Shown: in pieces, positions 26,001 to 37,167 of the stretch
Numbering within the stretch: the first letter of the stretch is position 1
Layout of the letters: every line of letters starts with the position of its first letter
From: Marsupella aquatica
Lineage: Eukaryota; Marchantiophyta
Length of the DNA stretch: 64,000 nucleotides
Direction of reading: 5' to 3'
NCBI GenBank assembly: GCA_973895155.1
Contig: OZ316893.1
Location: 19,654,001-19,718,000, forward strand
Translations under genes and position numbers: made by a program
The notes under the pieces: model-generated
What the model saw: the letters and a program-made list of their open reading frames with translations, nothing else
Database searches by the model: none
What the model was told of the DNA's origin: nothing

Positions 26001-26904
26001 GCTTGTGACTTGGAGCTCGTGGCCTCTTAAATCCTGGACTGCCGAGCAAGTTTCTAAGTTCCAAACTATCACACGAGTGTCCATTCCCCCTGAAACTAGC
26101 CCTCCACTGGGGAGCTCCTCTGAAGGTGGAATCCAGCTTACAGGTCCTACAAAGCTTGTGTGACCAACTAGGGTTTTTCCCAAAACATATCCAACTTTGT
26201 CGCCCTCTGTGGGATACCAACAGCGAACGGACTTGTCTCTTGATCCCGTGGCGATACCATTGTCACCAAATATACACAAGCCGCGCACCTGAGAGAATTA
26301 AAAAACAATTCCACATATTAACATGGATACGCCTACCAAAGGCAAGGACAGGGAGCCAGCAGACTTTGAGAAACAACAAGAAACAAGGAACGAGTCTACT
26401 CGATAAAATTTCTTGTCGGGCGGGCCACAGGTACTTGCAATTCATGTTAGGCACGAGAAAGATGTTCGCAGTGGATATACTAACATTCGCTCTAACGCCA
26501 TGGAGTACACATTAAGGTCTAGGGACCTGAATTGCGTCAATTTAATGTGACTATCTGAAATTGCTTAAGAAACTACTAGTCCGAACTGAACACAAAACGA
26601 ACATAGAGATTGCGCGTAGAAGTCGACATAAAGCAACACGCGCGAGAGCTTTCCTTTGAGGAGACAAATTCAGGCAACTAATGTGGTAACGAAAGGCAGG
26701 GAGCATCCCATGCGCATCCAAATATGTTCATGTTTTTTTCGTCTCGAAACAGAACATGCAAACGAAGTGCCGTGCACAAAAAATAAATATGAAATAAACG
26801 ACGCTTACATCTTCCTCGTGGCCCTTAAGCTGGCACCGAAGCTTATACTGCGCGTCGTCCCTCGTCATCTGCGATTGTCCGGTCAATCCCAACATTCCCA
26901 ACAT
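17015..26904 (-). CDS. PLAA/DOA1/UFD3-like Cdc48 cofactor (WD40-PFU-PUL)
   Basis: Twenty-two exons on the minus strand join in frame to 780 aa. In genomic order: 17015-17143, 17554-17619, 18097-18166, 18403-18479, 18687-18823, 19424-19501, 19650-19815, 20076-20162, 20514-20569, 20814-20855, 21402-21557, 21896-21955, 22419-22491, 22845-22933, 23119-23180, 23371-23560, 23798-23937, 24361-24421, 25012-25080, 25393-25496, 25954-26288, 26809-26904. A WD40 propeller fills residues 1 to about 340 (GHTSFVGPVSWIPP, VSGGMDTRVIVWNL, ACSDGVARVW). A PFU domain lies at about 355-465 (DGQTKIVREGDSGVAYSW, YVFDVDIGDGEP, NPYDVADQWL). A PUL domain spans about 510-780 (LFDTAQYDGI, LKDTSHYHASTFAEVDF). Family knowledge: PLAA/Doa1 binds ubiquitin and Cdc48/p97, and the PUL domain docks Cdc48. 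The start is the first in-frame ATG after a stop at 26,956; a second start at 26,868 (MTRDDAQYKL) aligns better with relatives. Confidence 0.95.
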
Positions 26905-27290
26905 CGTCAAGAAATTTCGTATCGCGGAGGGAGAATCAAGTTTGCAGTGCACGGTCTACCTTAGTCCAAAATTTCAAGGCAAAGCGATGGAGAGCAGGTA
27001 GAAGACCACGCAAGCAAAACCTCATACCAAGCCTGAATCCTTCACGAATTCCGTGTGAACGGGAGTAAAATTGGGATCGTCGTTGTCGCTGAATTGTCAA
27101 GAGTGAAGACCGGACTCGGATTACTCTATGCCTGAATAGGAGAGGAATCCTTGCCCAATTCTGCTTACTAGGGTACGAACTGTAGTGTAGCCCGTTCGCT
27201 AATCTATCAACTGCAGACTGAATCTAAAAATCCTGATTATGTCGCAATGTTGAGGAGCATGAAGAGTGTATGACGAGAAATCGCGTTACG
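26905..27290 (-). promoter_or_regulatory. Probable upstream/5' UTR region of the PLAA-like gene
   Basis: About 390 bp separate the PLAA start from the 94-bp minisatellite, so the proximal promoter and leader must lie here or include the repeats. An in-frame stop 52 bp upstream of the chosen start excludes a longer N-terminus within this exon. No TATA box could be assigned confidently. Confidence 0.35.
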
Positions 27291-27299
27291 AATTGAATC

Positions 27300-27592
27300 G
27301 AACTCGTCTCGCTCTAAGTGCAGACTTCGTAAGTGCAAATCCTGGGTAACTGCAAGACTTATGTTCTTCCCTTTTTGTCCCACCGAGTTTGCGTTGCTCG
27401 TCTCTCTCTAAGTGCAAACTTCGTAAGTGCAAAACTTGGGTAACTGCAAGACTCCTTGTTCTTCCCTTTTTGTCCCACCGAGTTTGCATTGCTTGTCTCG
27501 GTCTAAGTGCAGACTTCGTAAGTGCAAAACTTGGGTAACTGTACGACTTCATATTCTTCCCTTTTTGTCCCACCTAGTTTGCATTGCTTTTG
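27300..27592 (-). repeat. Minisatellite, three 94-95 bp units
   Basis: Units start with CTAAGTGCA at 27314, 27408 and 27503. Each contains CTTCGTAAGTGCAAA, GGGTAACTG, TTCTTCCCTTTTTGTCCCAC and GAGTTTGC (TAGTTTGC in the last). On the minus strand (the sense strand of the PLAA gene) the core reads TTTGCACTTACGAAG. Open frames across it are repeat artefacts. Confidence 0.92.
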
Positions 27593-27867
27593 CACCTTTT
27601 GTAATTGCAAACGTTTATATATCAACCTGCACAAGAACAAGATGATGCACCCAAACCGGAAACTAGATCCCATAGGAGAAAGACACAATGAATGGGAGGC
27701 TGGCAAAGAGTCCAGGAGGCCCAAAGGACCCATACAGGAGCCAAGCACCAAACCAGCAAAAGCAAAGGGCCTAGAGCCCAGGCAAACAGGCAAACAAAAG
27801 GATATAGATAAACAAGTTTAGAAGCCCAACCCATTCATAATTGCACATTGTGCACAATTCCATAAAC

Positions 27868-27887
27868 TGCACTTATTGATAAGTGCA
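27868..27887. repeat. TGCACTTA palindrome
   Basis: TGCACTTA and TAAGTGCA form a perfect 8-bp inverted repeat around a TTGA loop. The arms are the same octamer that forms the core of the minisatellites at 9.9 and 27.3 kb. Another TTGCACTTA lies at about 27,911. Confidence 0.8.
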
Positions 27888-27892
27888 TGGCT

Positions 27893-29050
27893 CTTTTTGC
27901 AGAGTAAAATTTGCACTTACACAGTAGGGGACCAAAATTAAGAGCAAGGATATACAATTTAGGGTGGGAGTATGGAGGCTATTCACAGACTTAGGATGAT
28001 TACACATTTAACAAAGAGGTGTAAACCATACACTTGTTGATAGATGCACAATTTCATGTTTTTGGACTTAGCATGCAATGCAAACCCATGTTATGTGTGC
28101 ACAGGATACCTCTTCCCAGAGTGTGCACTTAGAGAGAGACATATGTACTGTAGACTGATGACAAAAGACTTCTCTTCTTGACTACCTTTGGACCACTCCA
28201 GCTGCTTTGGTCATCTCCCTCCCGTTGTACTGCAGAGACATGTGTTGCACCCTCACTCAAACTTCAGGGAATTGAAATGCACTTGTGGTACCCTAATGCT
28301 AATCTAGAGGGAGGTTGTTAATTAGTCATCCATATCAATGAAGTTCAGCGACCAAACACATCCTAGTGTTTCAACAGAACACATCATAATGTTTTAATTA
28401 GTAGAACATATTCTTTTACAAGAGTCGTAGAACTTGACTACCCTAACACTTAGTTTCGGCATCGCTGACTGACGTCAAGCTCCTTGATAGTCCAAGCCTC
28501 TGAAACAGTCATTTAATTGGTGGGGACTATGTATGAGGAGACTAGTGGACAACGAAAAGTTGCACTAGCAAGGGCAAGGCGCTAAGCTGGTGACGCACAT
28601 TAAAGGCTTAGACTAGCTTGGAGCTAGTCGGGTCATGGGAAAGGTCAGGCTTTGGGTGGACCATGCGGATCTCCGGACAAACTTTGGGTTCTGAGGCCCT
28701 CTCATCTACTCCTCTTCTTTCTCATCAGGCCGTCGTCAATCGCTCCCTTAATTCCTCCTCTCCCTTCCTCCCTCCCTCTCGCTCTCCTCCCTTCTTCTTG
28801 ACTGTCTCCTCGAGTGTGCAACAGCAGCATTCAGGCAATCTCCCGCTTTCCACGGTGTTCGCAATTGAGTGCTACATGAAATGCAACCATTGCTCCGGTA
28901 CAATAGCTGTGAACTGACTCCGCCCGATTATTGGTAACTCCTCCCGTAACCCGGATTGTGAAGGTAGTATTCACATCCTGCGAAAGAAGTACTTACGGTC
29001 GTATGTATATTCCATGTACAGTCCGTCGGAGTACAGACCTATTGATAATG
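27893..29050. other. Intergenic, with a CT-rich GC-elevated island
   Basis: No gene is recognised. The part at 28,690-28,920 is CT-rich and resembles the leaders of the real genes in this window. A 99-codon frame (28618-28917) ends in a Cys-containing tail (YMKCNHCSGTIAVN), but no continuation across a splice site matches a known family. Confidence 0.5.
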
Positions 29051-29055
29051 ATACC

Positions 29056-29348
29056 TGTTAGGTATTGCTCTTAGTCTTGTGACTCTTGAGCTAACCACAG
29101 TTAGGCTAACTCAGGTTAGGACTTAGCTAAGGTTAGCGGTAGTGTTGTTGTGTATATAGCCAGGGCTTGTGCCAGTCCCTAGTGGATTTTCAGTTCATTG
29201 TTGGAGTTGAGCAAGAGAGAGGTAAAGGTCTCTTGCTTTCCCGTGGACGTAGCCTCGGTCATGAGGTGAACCACGTACTCGCTGTGTCGACTACTTTGTA
29301 TGGTGTTCACATGTGCATGGTGTCTCGGGATAGGGATTATCCCCAACA
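29056..29348 (+). mobile_element. Solo LTR of a Ty1/copia-type retrotransposon
   Basis: The 293-bp element begins TGTTAGG and ends CCCCAACA, the TG..CA ends with TGTT/AACA inverted termini usual for copia LTRs. It is flanked on both sides by the 5-bp duplication ATACC (29051-29055 and 29349-29353). It contains CCGTGGACGTAGCC followed by GAACCACGTA and TGTGTCG, matching the conserved R/U5 block of plant copia LTRs (GTGGAcGTAGgc..cGAACCACGTaaat), and a TATATAG upstream of it. No primer-binding site or internal domain follows, so it is a solo LTR left by recombination. Confidence 0.88.
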
Positions 29349-29353
29349 ATACC

Positions 29354-30806
29354 AACGGTGGGTATACCGTAGGATGCTACAAACAATGCATACCGTAGTA
29401 TTTCAGAGTCTCTGCCATTGTAGATACACTCGAGTCTGGCCCCTAAAGTAAGGCACAGTCCCATTACTGTGGTGGGATTGCTTAGACCAGGACACTCATA
29501 CCCCAATACTGGGTTACTACAATAGGTTCCAGCCTGATTACCAGTAATTTGAAATTTGAATGTAAATATAGATGGAGAAAGAAAAAAAATTGCAAAACAA
29601 AGATGCTCTTATTCACCTTTGCCTCTATCCTTCTTTTGTTCCACCTTCATTTCTATTGTGTGTTTATTTAGAGTCACTCTTAGTTTGTAGTCAATGTCAA
29701 TTTTGTTAATCATTTGCTCTCATAGCTTTTACTTTGGTACACTTCCGTTTTTCAGTTTTGTCCTATTGAGTCATTCAAAGTGGCTTAAGTGTGCCAAGAG
29801 AGGCATGATTTTGTGGTAACTCACTTGAGTAGTCCGTGGGGTTTCACAGGTTTCCATTTTTAAAAACAAAGACACTGCCCTTGAAAGTATCTTTGCATTG
29901 CCATATCACCCAATCCCTATGAGAAATCTGGGTCGTATGCCCAAAACCCTAAAACCAATCTCGCATTACTACCATTTGATATTTTGGGGGTTGATAGAAG
30001 TGTGTGTTTTAGAACTATGGTTGGCTGAACTATAGTTGTATTTCGAGCTCTACTGGATGCAATCGTCATTGTTTGGTGTCAATTCTGCGAATTTCCTTTC
30101 CATTGCTGTTTCTCTGGAGTTTTCAGAGATGCTACTGCATATTATATTGATGAAACTGGTTGTAAAGATAGGATACAAGTTTTTAGTCCTTGCAGTGATG
30201 AACGCTGATATTCTTGTTGGTCTGTGCAGCATAAGACACTTACCAACTCATGTGCTGGGACTATTGAGGCTTAGATATATTGGCCAAATTATTTACCTGG
30301 CCAAATCCAGGTGCAGGGCACTAAAGAGCAACGATTAATCCAGATGCATCTGTATGAACAATAGTCCCGACAAGTCGAGTTATAATATTCACATTTCAGA
30401 ACATTCATGGATCATCTTTCTGACGTCCGTATCTGGTACACTTGCCTATCAATCTGATTGAAAATGCAATCCATGCAAGAGGAAAGCAGACATCTTTCAT
30501 CCTCACTGGGGAACGCGTGAGCAATAACGTTCCCCTATAGTGGTCAGTAAGTTGGTTGACCGATCCAAAACTTTGGCGGTGGACCTTGTACTGTAGCTAG
30601 ACATTTGCAGCTCGGGACCTAGAGGTGCAATTGTGCTCTATTTGTAAACATAATGTTTCCCACGGATAGATTGAGGTTGTTTACTCACGCTCCTACTGTA
30701 GTTTTCGTTCGAGTTCCCAAGCCTGATCAATACGACGAGAACTTTTAACCCAGGCCACAACCTCTTGTCTTCTTTGGCCATTGGTAATTTTTGCTCATTG
30801 GACTGG
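29354..30806. other. Intergenic spacer, nothing recognised
   Basis: No coding exon, RNA gene or clear repeat is supported. A frame at 30036-30338 has hydrophobic stretches but no family signature and no plausible splice context. Confidence 0.55.
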
Positions 30807-30819
30807 GAAATGATACTTT

Positions 30820-31147
30820 CTTTCTGTCTTGAACGGAAATGGGGAGGAAATACAATTAGACTCCCCCCACCCCAATGTGACAGTTTTTCTGTAAGGAACC
30901 CAGACCAGGGTGAGCCCCACCGGATCCAACAAGGACCCGCACCAAGAAGGAGAGAGGATTACATCAGGGCCACAAAGTGGGCAACCAGGGGTCGAGCAGA
31001 TAATCAGAACTCCAATCCACTACCCATAAAACCCATCCCGCCCACACACATATACCCTCCACACCCTAGTGTGTGGAGGGGGGATTGAACCTGGGACCTC
31101 TCAGTTCCAGGAAAATCCCCTAGCCAATTGACGTAAGCCAATTGGTT
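30820..31147 (-). mobile_element. tRNA-derived SINE with 13-bp target duplication
   Basis: On the minus strand the 328-bp element starts with a tRNA-like head. An A-box-like TGGCTTACGTCAATTGG lies at 31124-31140 and a B box GGTTCAATCCC at 31081-31091, preceded by GAGAGGTCCCA. A non-coding body follows. The insertion is flanked by identical GAAATGATACTTT at 30807-30819 and 31148-31160. The head begins directly at the duplication, which supports a full-length RNA polymerase III-type retroposon. Confidence 0.85.
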
Positions 31148-31160
31148 GAAATGATACTTT

Positions 31161-32585
31161 TTGGTGATCGTCCTAACGTTGGCCAGTGACTAAGAGGAGA
31201 CAATGTACGACACTGTTCAACACAAAAGTCCCTGCGGAGTAGCACGTTACTACGACCGACTTAGTTCCAGGCAAGTTGCCGAGCTTCGAACTGGTTACTA
31301 AGTTCTTCAGAGATCTGGATTTTCATGAAGTACGTTGGACAGAAACGCCTTATGCTGAAATTATCTCATCTTTCAAGCTCAACTTTTAATCTGTACGTAG
31401 TTGTGTATGCAAGTCACCCTGGCTGACCATTTCGAGCTTAAGACACTGAAATTTTGAGCTTAAGCGCGACAGAGTAAAGTGATGTTGCATATGACAGGAA
31501 TCTGGCTGACGCATCATACAAAGATCATTCAATTGATATTCTGAGTGACTTATCAGTCTTGAGGTAATTGACATAGAATTGAGATATATATGCAATATCA
31601 ATAAATCTGGCAAGATCCAATGACTAATATCCTAGATTAATAGGTCTTTCTGTGAACAATATATTGTTCCTAGACCCCTACGAGTGCTCAAACGTTTTCC
31701 TTTCATCGATGATTCTCTTAGAAATCTGAGAAATTCTGATAAGATACTGGGTCCTTGAACCTTTTCAAGTGGTGCTCTTAAAACTCGGCAGTTCCCTAAG
31801 CTGCAGTTGCATAGAAGATCGAAATTCAGTGTTGCTCAATGCATGATTTGTTGTTTGTGTTTGCAGCAGAAAATTCAACACTGGGTGAGCAAACTAAGGC
31901 AAGGTTCAGATCATGTACGTTTAGGGGTGGAGCCCTTAAAGGATTCTATCATATGCATCAAATGGGATCTCTTTCCCAATCTCTTTCAGAATCACCTCTA
32001 ACAAATGTTTTGGGAGTCCTTGCATTTGTAGGAATGGGGCCCAGATATGACCCGGCCATTTGACCTAGGCCAGACTTAATATGGTTTCTAATGGCTAAGC
32101 TAGTCATTCAAATGGGGTGTCTACTGAACCTTGTCACTTTTTATGAGTGTCACTGAGGTCTCAATTTCTAGTGAGCACAGTCATTCACTTTGCCTTTAAT
32201 TTTCAGTGGCACCCTAACTTCGATAACACTTTTGTTACTTGCATTGCTTGACCTAACGTTTATTGACTTGGATGACACTGGTGTCATGCATGCTACCTGT
32301 TACAATTATATCAAATGAAGGTATATTTTAAGCATATTGGTTAACCATTAGAAACCATATAATATCTAAGAATAATTAGGACTTTATCATGATCATATCT
32401 TACTAGTCATTAAAGATGGCGAAGCTAGTCATTCAATAATTATTCTAAGAATTGAGAAATAAGAAAACCAAAGCTTGTGCGACTGAGACTTTGTCCTGCC
32501 CAATCATGGACTGAGTAAAGCTATTGGTCAGTTCACATCTGAATAAAGTGACTAACAACTTTTGGGAGGATGGGACACTTTTGTG
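31161..32585. other. Intergenic spacer, nothing recognised
   Basis: AT-rich sequence without a supported gene, RNA or repeat on either strand. Short frames near 31,807-32,063 show no family resemblance. Confidence 0.55.
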
Positions 32586-32589
32586 ACAG

Positions 32590-33000
32590 ATGCCTCTAGA
32601 TGTTTTTCAGGTATCAGAACCTGCTGTTTGGGGCAAATTCCTGGATCTTTCATTGCTTAAGCTCGAATTTTGGAGCATCCCCTATGATGTCCAATCTATT
32701 ACCTTACAAAGTTTGATATTTTCTGAGACCATTGACTCCATTTACAATGAGCACAGAAATGGTCAAATTTTATAAATCACCTGAAAATGAAGGTTTCACT
32801 TTTGTGAAGGATACTCTGAGTAATTTGTGCATGAGTAGCAAATTACTATGTTTGGGAGGAGGCTACACTTTTGCGAAGGAAAAGTCTAGGATGCCCTGAG
32901 TAGTTTAGGCATGAGCAGCCACTTATCCCGGCACTTATCGCTAAGTTTGGACGGTTTCAAAACTGTGAAAAGTGCCATTGGAGTCCATGCAAGCTTAATT
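32590..33000. repeat. Dispersed repeat family, copy 2
   Basis: Collinear with 51,250-51,700 and 5,400-5,800. It shares GATGTCCAATCTATTACCT, a GTCAAATTTTATAAA block, CACTTTTGTGAAGGA and TTTGTGCATGAG. The left part of the family is missing. It is non-coding. Confidence 0.6.
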
Positions 33001-33570
33001 TGAGGTATTATTCTGGCCTTGCATCATTTTCTGAAATGAAAATAATTAATGTCCAACGCAGTTTCAGAATTAATGTTCAAACCGGGAGAGCACTCGGTAT
33101 TCTTGGGGCCAGGACAGTTGTTTGAGAAACCGTGGACCATACACCTTACATGCATGTAGTCCCTGTTTCCTTACACCATAGGGAGTTGGGGCAAAGTACA
33201 GGCCTTACAAGCTGATGTATAACTGGAGACCTTGGCAGGACCATCAACTTTGGCATGTAATCCCTGTTGTCTTGCACCATGCAGAGTTGGGCTGAGAAAT
33301 TTGCTTGCTTGGGACATCTGTTCAAATATATTCTGGATAGGGGCTTAAAGTTTCAATATCACTTGATGGGATGAAATGCACTGCTTAGCAAGCAAGGTTA
33401 TAAAAGCACCTCATCAAGTTAACTAAGCCTAACTGCCCATTCTTTGGCATATTAATGAACACGTCCCCAGACTCACTCCACAATAGTCCCGACCCCACTT
33501 CCCTGCTTCCTCACCCCCAGTGTCAGTGTCGAGAGGCTTCACCCTCGTTGCTTCACCCTCGTTCACAGTA

Positions 33571-33763
33571 ACTAGTGTTACTTACACTAAATAGAGAGCA
33601 GAAATTTGTGGGCTCTACTAATGAATTAGCTAGTGTCACTCACGCTGATTTTGCTTTGGTCTCAAGAGTGGAAAAGTAATGGAAAAGAACTAATTTTGAA
33701 ATTACCCACTGTTAACTTGTACTCAAGATCACATTCACCATAATTAGTGTTAGTAACACTAAT
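33571..33763. repeat. Three spaced copies of a palindromic TAGTGTTACTNACACTA motif
   Basis: Similar imperfect palindromes occur at 33571-33591 (ACTAGTGTTACTTACACTAA), 33629-33650 (CTAGTGTCACTCACGCTGA) and 33743-33763 (ATTAGTGTTAGTAACACTAAT). They lie 540-735 bp upstream of the ClpP5 start codon. They may be regulatory dyad sites or ends of decayed transposons; the sequence does not decide. Confidence 0.55.
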
Positions 33764-34303
33764 TTCTTGCATAAAACTAATCAATGCGAACTGTGTAGTT
33801 AGATATAAAACTCAGTGTCCCCATGAGGCTTTCGGATTGGGTTTATATGGTCAAGGAAATATGTGTACCCATCAAGGCAAAGGTTTGGGTTTACACCTTC
33901 ATACTTGCGTCAAGTGAATGTCTGGCGGTGTTGGGTCCTTACAGGTTGACGTGTAACGGGGAGACGCTGCAGCAGGAACTGACATGTCGAGTGTGAGGTT
34001 TGGTTCGTGGCGAGGTGGGGAGGGTTTGCCCATGGCACTACGCTACACTCCAGGAAACCATAGGTTGGGAGATTTTTATGGCCTGGAGTAAAGGGTGATG
34101 ATCCGTGAGCTCCATATCTCGTCGTCCCTTCTCTGGAAAGGCCACCGGGGTTTTGCAAATCTCCATCGGTTCTCCTTTGCCGATTTGCTTCCAGTCGCGA
34201 AATCGTTTGGGCTTTGGGCTTTGAGCTTTGCTCGTGGATCACAACTCAGCGGACGGGACAGGAAAGGAAACGAGCAACTCAGTAGAGGAGTTGCGCTCGA
34301 GAA

Positions 34304-34423
34304 ATGGCGCACGCAATGCTCACCAGGCCGCTAGCTCCGGCGGTGGTCGCTGCACCTTCTTCTGTGCAGAATAAGCCCTGCCTGCCCTCGTCTCTGCGCT
34401 TGCCCTCCTGGATGCCCCGGTAC

Positions 34424-34475
<52 letters not shown>

Positions 34476-37167
34476 TCTTGGTGGGGGAGGAAAGGAAAAC
34501 TTTGTGAAACTTATGGATCAATTCATCCACTTGTTGGACGGCACTCGGCGGACGTAATTAATTTCTGAGCCCATAGAGGGTTACGATCGAATTTGAATTC
34601 GATTCGTTCAGTCCACCTTTTTCGTTGGAAGTCTAGAAATGAATCCCTTTTGTTTACAGTGGGGCTAGTGTCGGTCAGGATGAATTCATTCGAGCGTCTC
34701 TAGCTCCTCCCAGGTGATTGGTGCTATTTTATTATTGGGTCCTCTGTCTATGATACCCTTTCCTTATTAGGCAGATGAATTCTCATTCCTCCTTTCCTCG
34801 CCTTTGCTGTCCTTTCGTCGCCTTTGCTGTCCTTTCCTCTACTTCTGCGCTGTCCAGAGTAAAGGGTTTACCGTCGTAACGGAAATATGGGTTCTCATTA
34901 AGATGTTGAGACATCTCTGGTTTCCAGGGCCGGAAGGGTGGTAACAGCTGCTTACGACCCAGCAAAAAGATTACGGTCGGAAGGTTTTTGGACTCCCTCG
35001 GATACGGTTGCTGCCAATAGCGTTTGGTCCATCAGGTATCAGACCAGGATCTACTGTGACTGAAAGCCTAATACTTCAAAGGAAACGATGTATAGGAATG
35101 AGGAATTACTAAATTCCTAGATGAGGGATGACATCATGAAGAGGGATTAGCAAGTTGGTGCATGCAACTATGTTTTGAAACGCTTTAGACCTCTCTGTCA
35201 ACATCTGAAGGTCTTCGGATATGCAGGAATGACCTAGAAGTGCCGTCATCTATTTATGCCCAAGGTGGACAAGGTCCACCTCCTATGTTGATGGAGCGCT
35301 TTCAAAGTGTCATCACCCAACTGTTTCAGCATGTAAGTGTGTTTTTTTCCGAAACTGGTCAAGCTTTCAAGTTCGTTTGAAAAATATGTGAGCACAGTGC
35401 TTACTGACATGGAATTATTCCTCAGCGGCTGTCTATATTGCGTGGTCCTCTTAAAGGACATCTGGACTTCCTGTCCTCTTTTCGAAGTGAGGAAGTGGGT
35501 TTTGCGTGGTCTGCATGACAACGGTCTCGGTCACGCCAGACTAGGACACCGAGTGTAGAAGTTTTGTGACTGGAAATAGTATTCCTCTTTATGAGGTGGT
35601 GTGGAGTGAAGAGGTCGTAGCGAGTTAACACGGTGAGATCTAATGTATTAGGTTCTGACTGAGGTTTTGTTGGTTTTCAGAGAATTATCCGTTGTGGTGG
35701 AGCTGTAGATGATGACATGGCCAACTTGATCGTTGCACAATTGTTATACCTAGATGCAGCTGATCCTAACAGAGTAAGTCATTATTGGAACCTTGCGCTC
35801 ACGAACTTGTGAACTTCTTGGAAATGCCATAGTCAATGCTTATACCTCAGTTCGTGATACAGAATCCCTCAGGGTTGGACTTTGATAGCAGGTTCTGTAC
35901 AAGGCGTTAGTCTTCGGTGCCCTCTGAAAGTTAGATGAACTCTATGGTTTGGTTGAATTCTTGTGACTAAGTCCTTTATTGCTTCCAGGATATTATCATG
36001 TACGTCAATTCACCAGGAGGCTCTGTCACTGCTGGTATGCCTTGTCACGGGTCTACCCGAGTTGAATTCAGATGCAAGTTTTTTGTGATTGGGAACTGAT
36101 GGGAATGGCTGTCGCAACATCAATAGATCAAGAACTGAACACAATGCATATGTGTGCGCTGTTGAGTTTCTGGATTTGCTGGTATGGATTCTTATTACTA
36201 TGCAATTGGCTGGATTCGGCAGGTATGGCTATTTTTGATACAATGAGACACATACGACCAGATGTCAGCACTGTTTGTGTGGGCCTAGCTGCCAGGTAGA
36301 GGGCTGGCCTTGCCTCTCTGGATTTGGGTTGATTGTTTTACCTTCAGTTATTGAATCTTAGTGGAAGTGTTTGATGGTGAAAGTACATGGTAGTTCTGGA
36401 CAAGAGATCCAGCAAAATTGAAGGTCTAATACTGTGGAATCGGTCCACCTTCATACCTTTTATGGATCAAAAAAACATTTACTGAGGCTCCTTACCTGTA
36501 ATTGCAGTATGGGTGCTTTTCTGCTCAGCGGCGGTACCAAAGGTTCGTTGTCCGGACTCATTTGCCTGTCGTGATGTTTGGAAGCATATCTTGAAACCGT
36601 GCCAAGAGTAATGTTAAATTGACGATCTATGTTGGTCATGAGTACGAACGAACAAATAAAGTGATTGCAATTGTAGTTGGTGGCTTCCTCCTGGAGTAAT
36701 ATGATGGGTTGTCCACAGGAAAGCGATACAGTTTACCAAACTCACGCATTATGATCCATCAGCCTCTTGGAGGTGCCCAAGGTCAACAAACCGACATTGA
36801 AATTCAGGTTTGTTCATTGAAGCACTGCACGCCGTCTAGCAAAGGTTTTCATTTTTCATGCTTGCCGTTTACTGTTTTTTCCGTTTCAGAGTGGCTTTGA
36901 GCATGGTACCTCGCTAGAAGTAGACCTTTCCCTGATAATAAGCTGCCTTGTTTTGTCCAGGCCAATGAGATCTTGCATCATAAAGCAAACCTGAACGGTT
37001 ATCTTGCCTACCACACTGGCCAACCTTTGGAGAAAATTGTCCAAGATACTGATCGTGATTTCTTCATGAGTGCCAAGGAGGCAAAGGATTATGGGCTCAT
37101 TGACGCTGTCATCTCTAATCCATTGAAGGCGCTACAGCCACTACCTGCACCCGTCCCTGCTGTATGA
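34304..37167 (+). CDS. CLPP5: Plastid ATP-dependent Clp protease proteolytic subunit ClpP5
   Basis: Nine exons join in frame to 290 aa: 34304-34419, 34928-35035, 35227-35332, 35681-35773, 35989-36034, 36223-36295, 36508-36542, 36719-36807, 36961-37167. The N-terminus is rich in Ala, Pro and Ser without acidic residues for about 50 residues, as expected for a chloroplast transit peptide. The ClpP fold follows ([39 protein letters not shown]). The catalytic triad is Ser181 (GLAASMGAF), His206 (IMIHQPLGG) and Asp255 (TDRDFF), with spacings of 25 and 49 residues as in bacterial ClpP. The C-terminal [13 protein letters not shown] resembles Arabidopsis CLPP5 more than CLPP3, P4 or P6. Family knowledge: ClpP5 sits in the P ring of the stromal ClpPR core that degrades substrates fed by ClpC/D chaperones. 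Confidence 0.95.
34425..34473 (+). repeat. (TC)n microsatellite at a splice donor
   Basis: About 24 uninterrupted TC units begin four bases into intron 1 of the ClpP5 gene, right after the donor GTAC. Allele length should be highly variable. It lies wholly inside the intron, so the protein is unaffected. Confidence 0.97.

Noticed and set aside
27286-27645. Overlapping frames on both strands at 27.3-27.6 kb with repeated Leu/Arg-rich peptides
   Set aside because: They are translations of the 94-bp minisatellite.
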